The translations under genes were made by a program, and so were the position numbers. A stretch of 64,000 nucleotides of DNA, from the NCBI RefSeq assembly GCF_914484835.1, contig NZ_CAJZAR010000083.1, positions 1 through 64,000 of the forward strand. The letters are read 5' to 3'. The notes under the pieces are model-generated. The model had not been told where the DNA came from, did not search any database, and worked only from the letters and a program-made list of their open reading frames with translations. Every line of letters begins with the position of its first letter. The stretch's first letter is position 1. The DNA is from Paraburkholderia tropica (lineage in GTDB: Bacteria > Pseudomonadota > Gammaproteobacteria > Burkholderiales > Burkholderiaceae). Below are positions 26,119 to 34,337 of the stretch, one piece after another.

Positions 26119-28019
26119 TTGACAATCCCCAATTCAATCAACATTTCCAGTTTAGCCAGCCAATAATCATCCAACTCGCCGCCCTCTTCCACCTCACGAG
26201 TCACTTTATCGACCATTTCCGCGTCACGCCTTCGTATTTCTTGAATAAAGAAATCGATTCTCTTAAAAATTGGTTCGATAATGAACTGATTTTCTTCCTC
26301 GCCACCAATTAAATGACGTGTTTTCTCTAGGCAGAATCGACAACTTATAATTTTTCTAGTGTCTCGTTCGTCTGCATGAGCTTTATAATTTTCGCAAAAA
26401 AAGCAACCCTCGCTCCTGGTGCAATCTGGGGCAACTGGAGGCGCATCAAAGAGATTTACCGGATTCCCCATTGATTTGCACGCGCCTACAGCGTTGGGCG
26501 TCTCAGTCGGCCCTAGAGTGCCAGCCGGAAGAATCGCATCTTCGACACCTTTGAGAAAGGCTCCAAATTCCTCACATCGAATGTCTTCCGACACAGATGC
26601 ATAAGATTTTTTAACTGTATCTTCGGTATTTTGAAGCGCGTCTGCCGCCGCAGCGGTATCGTAATTTCTCAAAAACCAATCGCCTTTCTTGGCCCGCCAT
26701 TGCCGGGACGATACAGTAGGCAGCCCTGGGTCAATGCGCTTCAACGTGTCATAAATAGCGCGCAGGACCCCATCGTAAATCTTAACGGGCGCTCCTTTGC
26801 TCGACGGCCCTAGACCGAAGAATAAATACCCCCACTTTCTTCCATTGAGTAAATACCTCCTTACTTCTAAGAAAATTTTGAAATCCGGCATGAAGAAAGC
26901 CGGAATTATGATAGATACCCTCTTACCCTTCGCACGCCATTTTATCTCCCTAAAACCCTGCCCCTTCGGTGATATTGAGTACTCATTTGACCAACGCAAC
27001 TCCCTTAGCTGCTCCCAATTTGAGCCACTCCGTGACAAAAGCAGCAGGAGAAAGAAGTTCATACAAAGGCTAGCGAAAATCAATCGCCAAACATTTCTAC
27101 TTTCCGAGTTTACTTTACGCAACTGATACTCTGCTTTTTTTATTGCAGATTCCGCGGCCTGACAATTGTAGTAAAGATTAGTTGCAAGCATTTCCTCTAT
27201 AGTTGACACTCTCCCCTCGGAATAGTTATATTGCCAATTAGGCCGACTACGTGCCGCTCGAGACTCCATCATCGATGGCGATATAAAATAAAGGTTAGTC
27301 GGAAAAATCCAGAGCTGATTTTTTTCGCAACCTATGTACTCAGGCATAGGTAATGCGTGAGGAAATGGCAAATCATTGATAACCAATTTTGCCAATCCAT
27401 CGAAAATGGTGCCGCATAAAGCGAGGACCCGGGCAATCGTTTCGTCAGTAGGAACCTCTGTCGAATTGTGCAAATCTCTATTTGCACTGACCAAGTGAAA
27501 ATCCTCTCGCTGTCCTTCGAGGCCAAGAAAGCTGGATAAAATATTAAACACCGAATTCTGAATTTGAGAAACTGTATTTTGCGATATCTTGTTTTTTAAT
27601 TCTTTTTCTCGCAACCAATTATTGTACGATACAAAAGATAATTTCGCGGAATCTCTATCATAAATTGCTGATACAAATCCCGCACCATCCGACCACGCTA
27701 TAAATTTAACGAAATTCCAATAACGACCAAAGGATGTCGTATGCCTTACGAACCCACCATTTATTTCATTCGAAATCTGAAGAATTAGGCGTTCAACCGC
27801 TTCAATGCGTTCTCGAGATATGGAACTTGCATCGACCAAACTGCCGCCTCCGACCGCCCGTCGTCCTCCGGCTCGATTCGAATAGCACAGCGCGCCTACA
27901 TCAAGTGTCTTTCCGTGCGGAAACCGAAGGATAATTTGTTCAGGGTTAGCTAATTCACCATCTCCAGCAAGAGGCAAATCTAAAACCCTTGTATCTCGTA
28001 CGCTAAAGCGGTCGCTCAT
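26115..28019 (-). CDS. TnpB-like tyrosine recombinase with C-terminal zinc cluster
   Basis: The 634-aa protein has a core-binding N-terminal half and a diverged tyrosine recombinase catalytic half. The first arginine region is LLSRSGSNWEQLRELRW. The second box is VSSRQWRAKKGDWFLRNYDT. The last is LQNTEDTVKKSYAS, with Y as candidate nucleophile. The usual H of the first and third boxes is replaced, as is common in TnpB-type partners. After the catalytic part comes a cysteine cluster (CTRSEGCFFC...ISCRFC) and a helical tail. The length agrees with TnpB of Tn554 (about 630 aa). Its ATG overlaps the stop of recombinase 1 and its stop overlaps the TTG of recombinase 3. Confidence 0.8.
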   Translation of the reverse strand: MSDRFSVRDTRVLDLPLAGDGELANPEQIILRFPHGKTLDVGALCYSNRAGGRRAVGGGSLVDASSISRERIEAVERLILQISNEINGGFVRHTTSFGRYWNFVKFIAWSDGAGFVSAIYDRDSAKLSFVSYNNWLREKELKNKISQNTVSQIQNSVFNILSSFLGLEGQREDFHLVSANRDLHNSTEVPTDETIARVLALCGTIFDGLAKLVINDLPFPHALPMPEYIGCEKNQLWIFPTNLYFISPSMMESRAARSRPNWQYNYSEGRVSTIEEMLATNLYYNCQAAESAIKKAEYQLRKVNSESRNVWRLIFASLCMNFFLLLLLSRSGSNWEQLRELRWSNEYSISPKGQGFREIKWRAKGKRVSIIIPAFFMPDFKIFLEVRRYLLNGRKWGYLFFGLGPSSKGAPVKIYDGVLRAIYDTLKRIDPGLPTVSSRQWRAKKGDWFLRNYDTAAAADALQNTEDTVKKSYASVSEDIRCEEFGAFLKGVEDAILPAGTLGPTETPNAVGACKSMGNPVNLFDAPPVAPDCTRSEGCFFCENYKAHADERDTRKIISCRFCLEKTRHLIGGEEENQFIIEPIFKRIDFFIQEIRRRDAEMVDKVTREVEEGGELDDYWLAKLEMLIELGIVN

Positions 28020-29470
28020 AGCGCACCACGCATTACGCTCTCGGCTAAAGTTTTCAAATGTTTCGCATGATGTTCCTCTGCCTGTCTGGCCTGCTCGAGT
28101 CGCCGACGATAATGCAGATAGCGCTCGGTCACTAGCGACGACTCATGGCCCATTCTTACCATTACGTACTCGCGTGCTTCACTGAGAGTAATCCTTCCGC
28201 TTTCAACCAGCGCGAGCTGAGCATCAGTTAGATTCATCCCAAATGAGGCCCTAGTATTATGAAATTTATACCAGAAGGTCGAACAATATAAATTTCTTAT
28301 GTAGGGAATTACGCGGTCATCCTTGAAGGTACGCACCCCCTGGCCATTCTTCGAGTGTCGAAGCCGGTTGCTTTCAAAAAATGAATGCTTTTTCTCTCGA
28401 TTGGAGTACATCGGCGCTCCACGAACACTCAAGAACAGTGGGTATTCTTCGACTGGCAGATTGTTGCCGTAATCCGCATAACGATTGCGCCGCTTTTCCG
28501 CTCGTTCGCTAATCGCATAGATTTTTAGCATTTTCTGAAACCACGCAGGGACGTGCAAAACCATTTTTTTATCGAACTTCGTGTCAACCCCCGTTCCGGG
28601 TCCAATCGGAACGCGCAGTTCGCGGTCATCCGCACCTTTAAAATCGAGTAAGGCGTGCTTCACCTGGTATGTCAAAATCGTTTGAATTCTAGCTCCCGTC
28701 AACAGTCCCATCAAATGTATTAAGGACATCTCGGTATTTCGAAGAGCTATCAAAGCTTCAACCAACCATTTTTGCTCTTCAATGCTCATTGGTCGAAGCT
28801 TCTCCCCATCGTCGATAGTCTCATCGAACGCACTTCGGCTCTCTGACATCGAAATCGAAACATCGGTTTTTTTGCGCTTATTTATAAAAACAAGTCCTTT
28901 CGCGTTAATGCTTTCTATATAAACATCGCTTTCGACCCAAGGAGGATTATCGGGAGTAAAAACCTTCTCGTCCTCAATAATCAACCGATAGAATCCAACA
29001 ACGCTTCCCATTCTTCTTCTAGCGGTACTGATTGAAATTTCACCGGCTTCAACGAGCTTCTTTAGTCGCCCATTAAACCGGTAGGTCGGTCTATTTGGCT
29101 TGAACTTCGGAAACGTCATCCAATCGAGCTGTCCGTCCGTTTCGTCGAGAAAGTGCCTGTACGCCGCCAAGTCGGCCGCTGTGTTCCAATGATTCGCCAA
29201 GTCCTTTTCCCCGGACTCGACGACTTTATGCAGCGTATATACAAGTGCTTCCGCCCAAGGCACGCCGTCTTTCGCTAGCGCAATGGGAAAGAGGTTATAG
29301 CGGTATTGGTGTTCTGGTGCCGTTATCACATCACCATCCGGGTCCCGTGCAGGGCGGATGTAGTACGTCACTCCGTTGGGGAGGTCAATTCGTTCCGCCT
29401 CGGGGTCGCCGGCATCGGTCACCTCGGTCACAACAAATCGGGGCAGCATAACTCTGTGTGCGGTGCGCAT
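28016..29470 (-). CDS. Tyrosine recombinase/integrase, first gene of the module
   Basis: The 484-aa protein is a phage-integrase-family recombinase. The catalytic set is complete: R in LMGLLTGARIQTILTYQ, H-x-x-R in FHNTRASFGM, H in VRMGHESSLVTERYLHYR, and the Y in that same stretch. The N-terminal half holds a SAM-like core-binding region (YRFNGRLKKLVEAGEISIST). I chose ATG 29470, which has GGAG 6 nt upstream; the frame extends to 29548. It would break and rejoin DNA through a 3'-phosphotyrosine. It heads the four-gene module, so the promoter should lie in 29471-29700. Codon use is AT-rich compared with the DUF72 gene only 380 bp away. Confidence 0.9.
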   Translation of the reverse strand: MRTAHRVMLPRFVVTEVTDAGDPEAERIDLPNGVTYYIRPARDPDGDVITAPEHQYRYNLFPIALAKDGVPWAEALVYTLHKVVESGEKDLANHWNTAADLAAYRHFLDETDGQLDWMTFPKFKPNRPTYRFNGRLKKLVEAGEISISTARRRMGSVVGFYRLIIEDEKVFTPDNPPWVESDVYIESINAKGLVFINKRKKTDVSISMSESRSAFDETIDDGEKLRPMSIEEQKWLVEALIALRNTEMSLIHLMGLLTGARIQTILTYQVKHALLDFKGADDRELRVPIGPGTGVDTKFDKKMVLHVPAWFQKMLKIYAISERAEKRRNRYADYGNNLPVEEYPLFLSVRGAPMYSNREKKHSFFESNRLRHSKNGQGVRTFKDDRVIPYIRNLYCSTFWYKFHNTRASFGMNLTDAQLALVESGRITLSEAREYVMVRMGHESSLVTERYLHYRRRLEQARQAEEHHAKHLKTLAESVMRGAL

Positions 29471-29851
29471 AATGTCTCCACGCTGCATCGAACGGTCTCG
29501 ATAGTGGCAATGACAGATACTTGACGCAAAAAACGGTGCCCTCGGCAATATTCTTTTATTTTTGCTACGACCCTCTTACTTTCTGCATAAATGCCAAGGG
29601 TCCAATATCGTTTGCACTTCTACGCTGCGTAAATCTGATTGAACGCTGAAGAAACCTAGTCCATTTCTTTTGTACTTGCAAATCTTGTCTTCACACGACG
29701 TACTTGTGAGTACCAGAAAATATCGGACTATGCCTAAAACGCTCCGAAAATCTGCCATGCCATTCACGCCGCGGCGGGCGCGCCAAACTGCCGCGCCCAG
29801 CGCCTGAAAACGGACCCTCACCAGCGAACACGAACGAACACGGACGAATCG
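29471..29851. other. Right edge of the island, possible attachment region
   Basis: These 381 bp separate the AT-rich integrase module from GC-rich core genes; composition changes near 29750. No gene is seen. The stretch 29670-29720 has related short elements (GTACTTGCAA, CGTACTTGTG) and the dyad TACT-TGTG-AGTA. These could be recombinase-binding sites, but the crossover point cannot be fixed without an uninterrupted relative. A minus frame here (ATG near 29760) has no family resemblance. Confidence 0.3.
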
Positions 29852-30706
29852 ATGACACGCTCCACCGCCGCCGCCCGCCCCAACACGCGCAAGCCAGCGG
29901 GACGCATTCGCGTCGGCATCGGCGGCTGGATCTACGCGCCGTGGCGCGGCGCCTTCTATCCCGACGGACTCGCCCAGCGCCTCGAACTCGATTACGCGAG
30001 CCGCCGCCTCAGCTCGCTCGAAATCAACTCGACGTATTACGGCGCGCAGCGTCCGACGAGCTTCGCGCGCTGGCGAGACGAGACGCCCGACGACTTCGTG
30101 TTCGCGCTAAAAGGCCCGCGCTTCGCGATGAACCGGCGCGTGCTCGCCGAAGCTGGTGCGTCGATCGAGCGTTTTCTCACGGGCGGCGTGCTCGAACTCG
30201 GCGACAAGCTCGGGCCGATCAACTGGCAACTGATGCCCAGTAAGCGCTTCGAACCCGACGACTACGCGCGCTTTCTCGACCTGCTCCCCGACGAAGTCGA
30301 CGGCCGCACGCTGCGGCACGCGCTCGAAGTGCGGCACGAGAGTTTTTGCACGCCGGAATTCGTCGCGCTGGCCCGCAGCCGTCACGCGGCCATCGTGATG
30401 TCGGGCGACTCCGAGTATCCGCAGATCGCCGACGCGAGCGCGCCCTTCGTCTACGCGCGCATCATGGGCACGGACGAGCGGCATCCGCTTGGCTATTCGA
30501 GCGCCGATCTCGACCGCTGGGTCGATCGCGCGATTGCCTGGTCGCACGGCGAGACGCCTGATGATCTGGATACCTACGCAAAACCGCTCAAGGCGAAAAC
30601 AGGCCGCGACGTGTTTCTCTATGTGATCAGCGGCCACAAGACGCACAACCCGGCCGCCGCGATGGCGCTCATCGAGCGCTTGCGCGAGCGCGGCGCGAAC
30701 GCCTGA
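29852..30706 (+). CDS. DUF72 domain-containing protein
   Basis: The 284-aa protein is a DUF72 (YecE-like) TIM-barrel: RVGIGGWIYAPWRGAFYPDG at the start, SSLEINSTYYGAQRPTSFARW, FVFALKGPRFAMNRR, then LRHALEVRHESF and FVYARIMGT. The family is widespread, but its reaction is not established. The start at ATG 29852 agrees with the family after a short basic leader. Codon use is high-GC, typical of the host, so it marks the chromosome beyond the island. It is convergent with the TetR gene downstream. Confidence 0.93.
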   Translation: MTRSTAAARPNTRKPAGRIRVGIGGWIYAPWRGAFYPDGLAQRLELDYASRRLSSLEINSTYYGAQRPTSFARWRDETPDDFVFALKGPRFAMNRRVLAEAGASIERFLTGGVLELGDKLGPINWQLMPSKRFEPDDYARFLDLLPDEVDGRTLRHALEVRHESFCTPEFVALARSRHAAIVMSGDSEYPQIADASAPFVYARIMGTDERHPLGYSSADLDRWVDRAIAWSHGETPDDLDTYAKPLKAKTGRDVFLYVISGHKTHNPAAAMALIERLRERGANA

Positions 30707-30736
30707 AATCGGCGACGCTCAAGCCACTCAAGCCAC

Positions 30737-31378
30737 TCAAGCCGCGCACGCCGATCGCAGCAGATACCCCACCACCGCGTGCGTGGCGCGCATCTCCAGC
30801 GCGGCGGCGTCGGTTTCTCCGCGCGCGCCCGCAGCGTCGACCATGCCGCGCACGATCGCGTAGACATCGTGCGCAGCGGTCTCGACGTCCGGCAGACGCG
30901 GTGCATCGGCGAGACCGAACGCGTGCAAAAGCGTCGCGTGCAGGCGCTCGCTCACGCGCTGATCGCGTTCGCCGAGCGGCAAGCGCGCTTCCTCGAAGTC
31001 GAGCACGCGCGCGAGCACGGGCCGCCGCATCTGATGCTCGACCGAGGCGCGGATCACTTCGCGCAACGCCGCTTCGCAGCTGCTCGCCGCGCCCGCGTGT
31101 TCGAGCACCACGAGCAATGGCGCGCTCTCGCGGTCGATCAATGCGGCCGTGAGCGCGTCGCGGTTCGGAAAGTATTGATAGAGCGAGCCGACGCTCACGC
31201 CCGCGCGTTCGGCGATGGCGTTGGTCGTATAGCCGTCGGGGCCGCGCGTTTCGAGAATACGTGCGGCCGCTTCGAGTATCGCGTCGACGGTTGCGGCCGA
31301 GCGGCGCTGTTTGGGCTGCTTACGGGCGTCAAGCGGAGTTGGGCGGCGACGTGCGCCGCCGCGTGGCGTCGTGGTCAT
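30737..31378 (-). CDS. TetR family transcriptional regulator
   Basis: The 213-aa protein has a basic leader and a TetR helix-turn-helix (SAATVDAILEAAARILETRG, YTTNAIAERAGVSVGSLYQYF, PNRDALTAALI), followed by an all-helical ligand domain. Start ATG 31378 (MTTTPRGG) is preferred over an in-frame start at 31408. TetR proteins are usually repressors released by a small ligand; the target is not evident, since the gene is convergent with the DUF72 gene and faces a mostly empty region upstream. Confidence 0.92.
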   Translation of the reverse strand: MTTTPRGGARRRPTPLDARKQPKQRRSAATVDAILEAAARILETRGPDGYTTNAIAERAGVSVGSLYQYFPNRDALTAALIDRESAPLLVVLEHAGAASSCEAALREVIRASVEHQMRRPVLARVLDFEEARLPLGERDQRVSERLHATLLHAFGLADAPRLPDVETAAHDVYAIVRGMVDAAGARGETDAAALEMRATHAVVGYLLRSACAA

Positions 31379-31381
31379 GAT

Positions 31382-31957
31382 TCGGGGGCGAGAGTTAAAA
31401 CTGAGCAAAACTGAGCGATTGCTCGCATTTTAACTGGGCGCAACTCTCGATCGCCGTCCGCGTCTTGCACTTAAAAGACGGCGGAGGATCACTCCGCCAA
31501 GAATGAACGGGAAGCCCCATATAGTCAACGACTTCCGGTGCTTCGTTGTTTCGACCCACAAAATGACCCGCGTTGAGAGCGCTGATACCGCTATGGCGCA
31601 CGTCCGATGCGCGGCTCGCACAGTCGAGGGTTGTCCGCACATCTTTCCTGATGTGCGTTACATCTGCCTTGTTTGCAAGGATCGTGCGATATGCGCAATC
31701 GGCAAACACTGTACGCCACGCGACATTGCCGAACGGGCGCTCGCGCATACCGTCGCGAACAAGGTTAAGGCTGCCGATCACCACAGTGATTTGATTGAAC
31801 AGCGTCGCCCGATGCTGGAGACATGGGCGGCATCTATCTGCGGAAAGGCGGATGGATTCAAGTCCCTGCTACCCTGCCACCTCGACGCGCACCGGCAAGG
31901 CGCGTTATTCGATCACTCCGATACAGTGCAGGAACCGGCGCGCTTGACGCTCGAATA
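31382..31957. other. Region without a supported gene
   Basis: Frames of 129 and 151 codons on opposite strands overlap here, but neither shows a known domain, a plausible start region or host-like codon use. One minus frame contains a single hydrophobic helix (WGFPFILGGVILRRLL), perhaps a remnant. The region lies between the TetR gene and the terminator of the type VI operon and may be decayed sequence. Confidence 0.35.
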
Positions 31958-31959
31958 AC

Positions 31960-31981
31960 AAAAGCCCGCCGAAGCGGCGGC
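31960..31981 (-). terminator. Terminator of the vgrG operon
   Basis: On the minus strand CCGCCG-CTT-CGGCGG is followed by GCTTTTGTT, a short GC stem with a T-rich tail. It lies 135 bp after the immunity gene stop and would end the leftward type VI transcript. Confidence 0.55.
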
Positions 31982-32115
31982 AAAACTCTCACAAGCCATG
32001 CAAGAATTTCGCCGGCCTTCTGTGCCGGTTCAGAGTACGTTGACTGTCTGGTAACAATGGCAATGCTGTTATCACTCATGTAAAGCTGTCTTTACTAATT
32101 TGAGGCACGACGGAA

Positions 32116-32844
32116 TCACAGGTCAACGTATCGCGGCAACAGATCCTGATCGGCTAGGCGGATCTCGATATCGTTTGCGACTTTGACGTGTGCCCGGTTG
32201 TTCACGTCGAACACTTCATCCGTCACGCTGACAATGATCGTGCCTTGCTGCTGGCAGTCTCGCATGACCGGAATCAGGGCGCGCGCTTCGGGCACCTGGG
32301 CCGACGTGAGTGCGTGCGGCAGATAGAGCATCCAGCTTACGCCGGGACGGTCCGCGAATACCTGCTTTTCGAAGTATGGCCGAGGTCCGAAGATAACGTA
32401 GGGACAATCAAACTCTATCGCAACTTTGGAAACTACGTTTGCCGACGATACATACGATCCCGCGCGAGATGCACCTTTCCGCCTCTCACTGACACTCAAT
32501 TCAAATTGATTTGCGATACTTCCGCAATCAATTATTATATTAATGGTCGATGCATTTCCGCGACCAGAAATTCCATTCCAGATGTCAATGCTTTTCGGTT
32601 GACCTGATTCATGTCGGCTTCGGTGATTCAGTTCCTCGATTGCGGCAGCACGCGGTTCAGCCCCTTCGAAAACAGGAACTCCCAACCTATCATCTTCACC
32701 GTCACCGCTCAAATACCAAGGGCCGCCGAGAGTCTTGTCGGACACCGAAAGCTCTGAGAGAATTGGATAAACGCGACGAAGCTGATACAGAAAATCACCT
32801 TCACGCACAGATGTGCTATCTCTGAACGATGCTTGCAGGTACAT
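32116..32844 (-). CDS. Immunity protein, Imm52 family
   Basis: The 242-aa protein resembles Imm52 of polymorphic toxin systems: the N-terminal REGDFLYQLRRVYPILSEL, GGPWYLSG, and later VSWMLYLPHALTSAQVPEA with a mixed alpha/beta body. It follows the Tox-REase-5 gene and would bind and neutralise that nuclease in the cytoplasm of the producing cell. The start is ATG 32844 (MYLQASF), which has AAGGA 5 nt upstream; an earlier in-frame codon at 32865 lies inside the toxin gene. The toxin stop is 8 nt upstream, so the pair is co-transcribed and probably translationally linked. This is the last gene of the operon. Confidence 0.75.
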   Translation of the reverse strand: MYLQASFRDSTSVREGDFLYQLRRVYPILSELSVSDKTLGGPWYLSGDGEDDRLGVPVFEGAEPRAAAIEELNHRSRHESGQPKSIDIWNGISGRGNASTINIIIDCGSIANQFELSVSERRKGASRAGSYVSSANVVSKVAIEFDCPYVIFGPRPYFEKQVFADRPGVSWMLYLPHALTSAQVPEARALIPVMRDCQQQGTIIVSVTDEVFDVNNRAHVKVANDIEIRLADQDLLPRYVDL

Positions 32845-32852
32845 ACTATTCC

Positions 32853-33497
32853 TTATCCAGTGCAAATCGACGGGACGCCAGCCTTCGTGAGGGTAGGCGA
32901 CATAAGTTTTTGAAAACGTGGAGTTTCAAAATACCACATCAATCTACTTGGTGGATTCTTCCTTACCACATCGGCCTGATGAATAATCTGTTTTTTTGTG
33001 GAACTAAATCCATCAAAATCGTAGATTGACTCGCCATCTTCATCGAAAAATTTATCCAAAAGTTGATCGTAATTTCCCTTCGCTTCTTGCAATAAGCACT
33101 GTGCTTTGACGAAACCATCAAAGGTTACGGGCTTAGGCTCTCCAGCAGGCTGCCACGCCCACTCCATATTCCAGCCTTGATTCGTTTCTCGGCCTTTCCC
33201 ATCCGTTGTTATCCCATACTCAAATCCGGTAATGCGCGCCTGATAACGCCGCGGCTCAGGGTTCATACTATGATTCTTTTGCACCTTCGAGCCTTTGTCC
33301 GGCGGACACTTGCACGGCCTGTCGCGCTCACGGCTCCGGTCGCGTGGAAGGCTGTCCAGACCACCGTCTGAGCCCGTGCCAGCGCCCGCGCCACCGACGG
33401 AGCCCGTAGCCGGAACCGGCGAAGGCAGCGGCACCGGCATGGTCTGGAGAAGCGAGTTGGCTGCGGCAGCCAGCGTACCCGGAAACGGAATACCCAT
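32853..33497 (-). CDS. Type VI effector with Tox-REase-5 nuclease domain
   Basis: The 214-aa protein has a short N-terminal part starting MGIPFPGTLAAAANSLL, a flexible Gly/Pro/Ser linker, a CKCPP motif near 62, and a C-terminal nuclease domain (about 84-214). The domain fits Tox-REase-5: E112 in NMEWAW, D127 in TFDGFVKAQCLLQ, E138-x-K140 in QEAKGNYD, then IIHQADVV and LMWYFETP. It is predicted to degrade DNA in rival cells after delivery by the VgrG spike encoded upstream. ATG 33497 has a strong AGGAGG and overlaps the previous stop (TGATG). The N-terminus is too short for a PAAR domain, so loading probably relies on the adaptor genes. Confidence 0.8.
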   Translation of the reverse strand: MGIPFPGTLAAAANSLLQTMPVPLPSPVPATGSVGGAGAGTGSDGGLDSLPRDRSRERDRPCKCPPDKGSKVQKNHSMNPEPRRYQARITGFEYGITTDGKGRETNQGWNMEWAWQPAGEPKPVTFDGFVKAQCLLQEAKGNYDQLLDKFFDEDGESIYDFDGFSSTKKQIIHQADVVRKNPPSRLMWYFETPRFQKLMSPTLTKAGVPSICTG

Positions 33498-33844
33498 CAG
33501 TGAGCCTCCTTTTGTTCCTGTTGTTTTTTGCGCGTGACCTGCAACAGCATTTCGAAACGCTGTTCGCCTGGCGCGCCCGGTTTGTCCAGCCATGCGGCAA
33601 TGGCTGGAAGCAGGTAAAAGCCGGGCGTGGTGGCTTCCAGAAAAAGGAAATCCACGGTCGGCCCGTCGTGGGTGAATCCAAGCTCTTTCGTTCGCGCATA
33701 GGCCTCGTTCAGCCGGTCACCCAACTTCCGGTCATCGGCAAGCCAGGGATAGTCACGCACGATATCCTCGCGCACAGCCGCCACATAGTTGCGATCCTCA
33801 TGCTCCCTCAGGATGGCCCATTGCTGTTCAGTTAGACGGTTCAT
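33497..33844 (-). CDS. Small protein between T6SS adaptor and toxin genes
   Basis: I do not recognise this 115-aa protein. It is soluble, charged and helical (LTEQQWAILREHEDRNYVAAVREDIVRDYPWL), with a hydrophobic middle (FLFLEATTPGFYLLPAIAAWL). Its start overlaps the DUF4123 gene by 17 nt and its stop overlaps the toxin ATG by 1 nt. The tight overlap inside a vgrG-adaptor-toxin-immunity operon argues for a role in loading or stabilising the effector, for example as a second chaperone, but this rests on position only. Confidence 0.75.
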   Translation of the reverse strand: MNRLTEQQWAILREHEDRNYVAAVREDIVRDYPWLADDRKLGDRLNEAYARTKELGFTHDGPTVDFLFLEATTPGFYLLPAIAAWLDKPGAPGEQRFEMLLQVTRKKQQEQKEAH

Positions 33845-34337
33845 GGTCGGTGATGTAGCGCCGTTGTCCTTCGTAGAGGTATTGCCATTCGAATGCGGTC
33901 CTGAAAAGCTCGCGGTCGTCCGCGGTCTGATACGCGTCGTTCAGCGCATGGATGACCCTGGGGTCCCAGAAGCGCAGCAGGGCAGCACGCCCGTTCGGTA
34001 GTCGGGTGTTCAGATGTGGGCGCAACCTTGCTGCCTGTTCCTCGACATCACGCCAGACAATCAACCAGATCACACCAGGGCGGACCTGTTCGAGTTTGCC
34101 GAGGTCCGCAACGTGATCGCCTGAGTTCTCAGGGTCGATCAGCCACGGCCCCGCGTATGCGAGCGCGGCCTCCTTTGTGCCCGCGAACAGCGATACCGCG
34201 ATGCCGTCGCGCGGTTCCAGCGTCCGGCCTGTGTGCTGCTGATACTGGAGACCATCCACAAGCGCCAGCGCGCGCAGCGGGCCGTTATAGCGCTGAGCAT
34301 GGCGGTGAAGGTGTTCTGCAACCGGGAGCGGGATCAT
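33828..34337 (-). CDS. DUF4123 type VI adaptor/chaperone
   Basis: The 169-aa protein shows DUF4123 features: LRALALVDGLQYQQ, the middle YAGPWLID, VIWLIVWRDVEEQAARLRPH and ALLRFWDPRVIHALND. DUF4123 (Tap/TEC) proteins bind an effector and load it on the cognate VgrG in the cytoplasm before firing. The ATG at 34337 overlaps the VgrG stop (TAATG), indicating coupled translation. An upstream in-frame start at 34385 would lie inside vgrG. The cargo here is most likely the Tox-REase-5 protein two genes downstream. Confidence 0.85.
   Translation of the reverse strand: MIPLPVAEHLHRHAQRYNGPLRALALVDGLQYQQHTGRTLEPRDGIAVSLFAGTKEAALAYAGPWLIDPENSGDHVADLGKLEQVRPGVIWLIVWRDVEEQAARLRPHLNTRLPNGRAALLRFWDPRVIHALNDAYQTADDRELFRTAFEWQYLYEGQRRYITDHEPSN

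Larger units (their letters stand above)
23721..29470 (-). mobile_element. Tn554-like recombination module: three tyrosine recombinases plus a TnpC-like protein
   Basis: Four genes on the minus strand overlap head to tail by 4 nt each (ATGA or TTGA): recombinase 1 (28016-29470), recombinase 2 (26115-28019), recombinase 3 (24101-26118, split by a frameshift) and a 127-aa coiled-coil protein (23721-24104). Tn554 encodes two tyrosine recombinases, TnpA (about 360 aa) and TnpB (about 630 aa), and a small TnpC (about 125 aa). The 634-aa and 127-aa proteins match TnpB and TnpC in size and order. The extra recombinase also recalls recombinase-in-trio elements. The module is clearly more AT-rich than everything around it. 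It would mobilise the cargo to its left. The element's ends were not identified. Confidence 0.75.

Noticed and set aside
29576..29821. 81-codon minus-strand frame at the island edge as the missing half of the hydrolase at 3.5 kb
   Set aside because: The residues show no hydrolase N-terminal features such as an HG motif or nucleophile elbow.
31395..31958. Frames of 129 and 151 codons in the gap before the T6SS terminator
   Set aside because: Overlapping on opposite strands, no domain, no good start; treated as noncoding or decayed.
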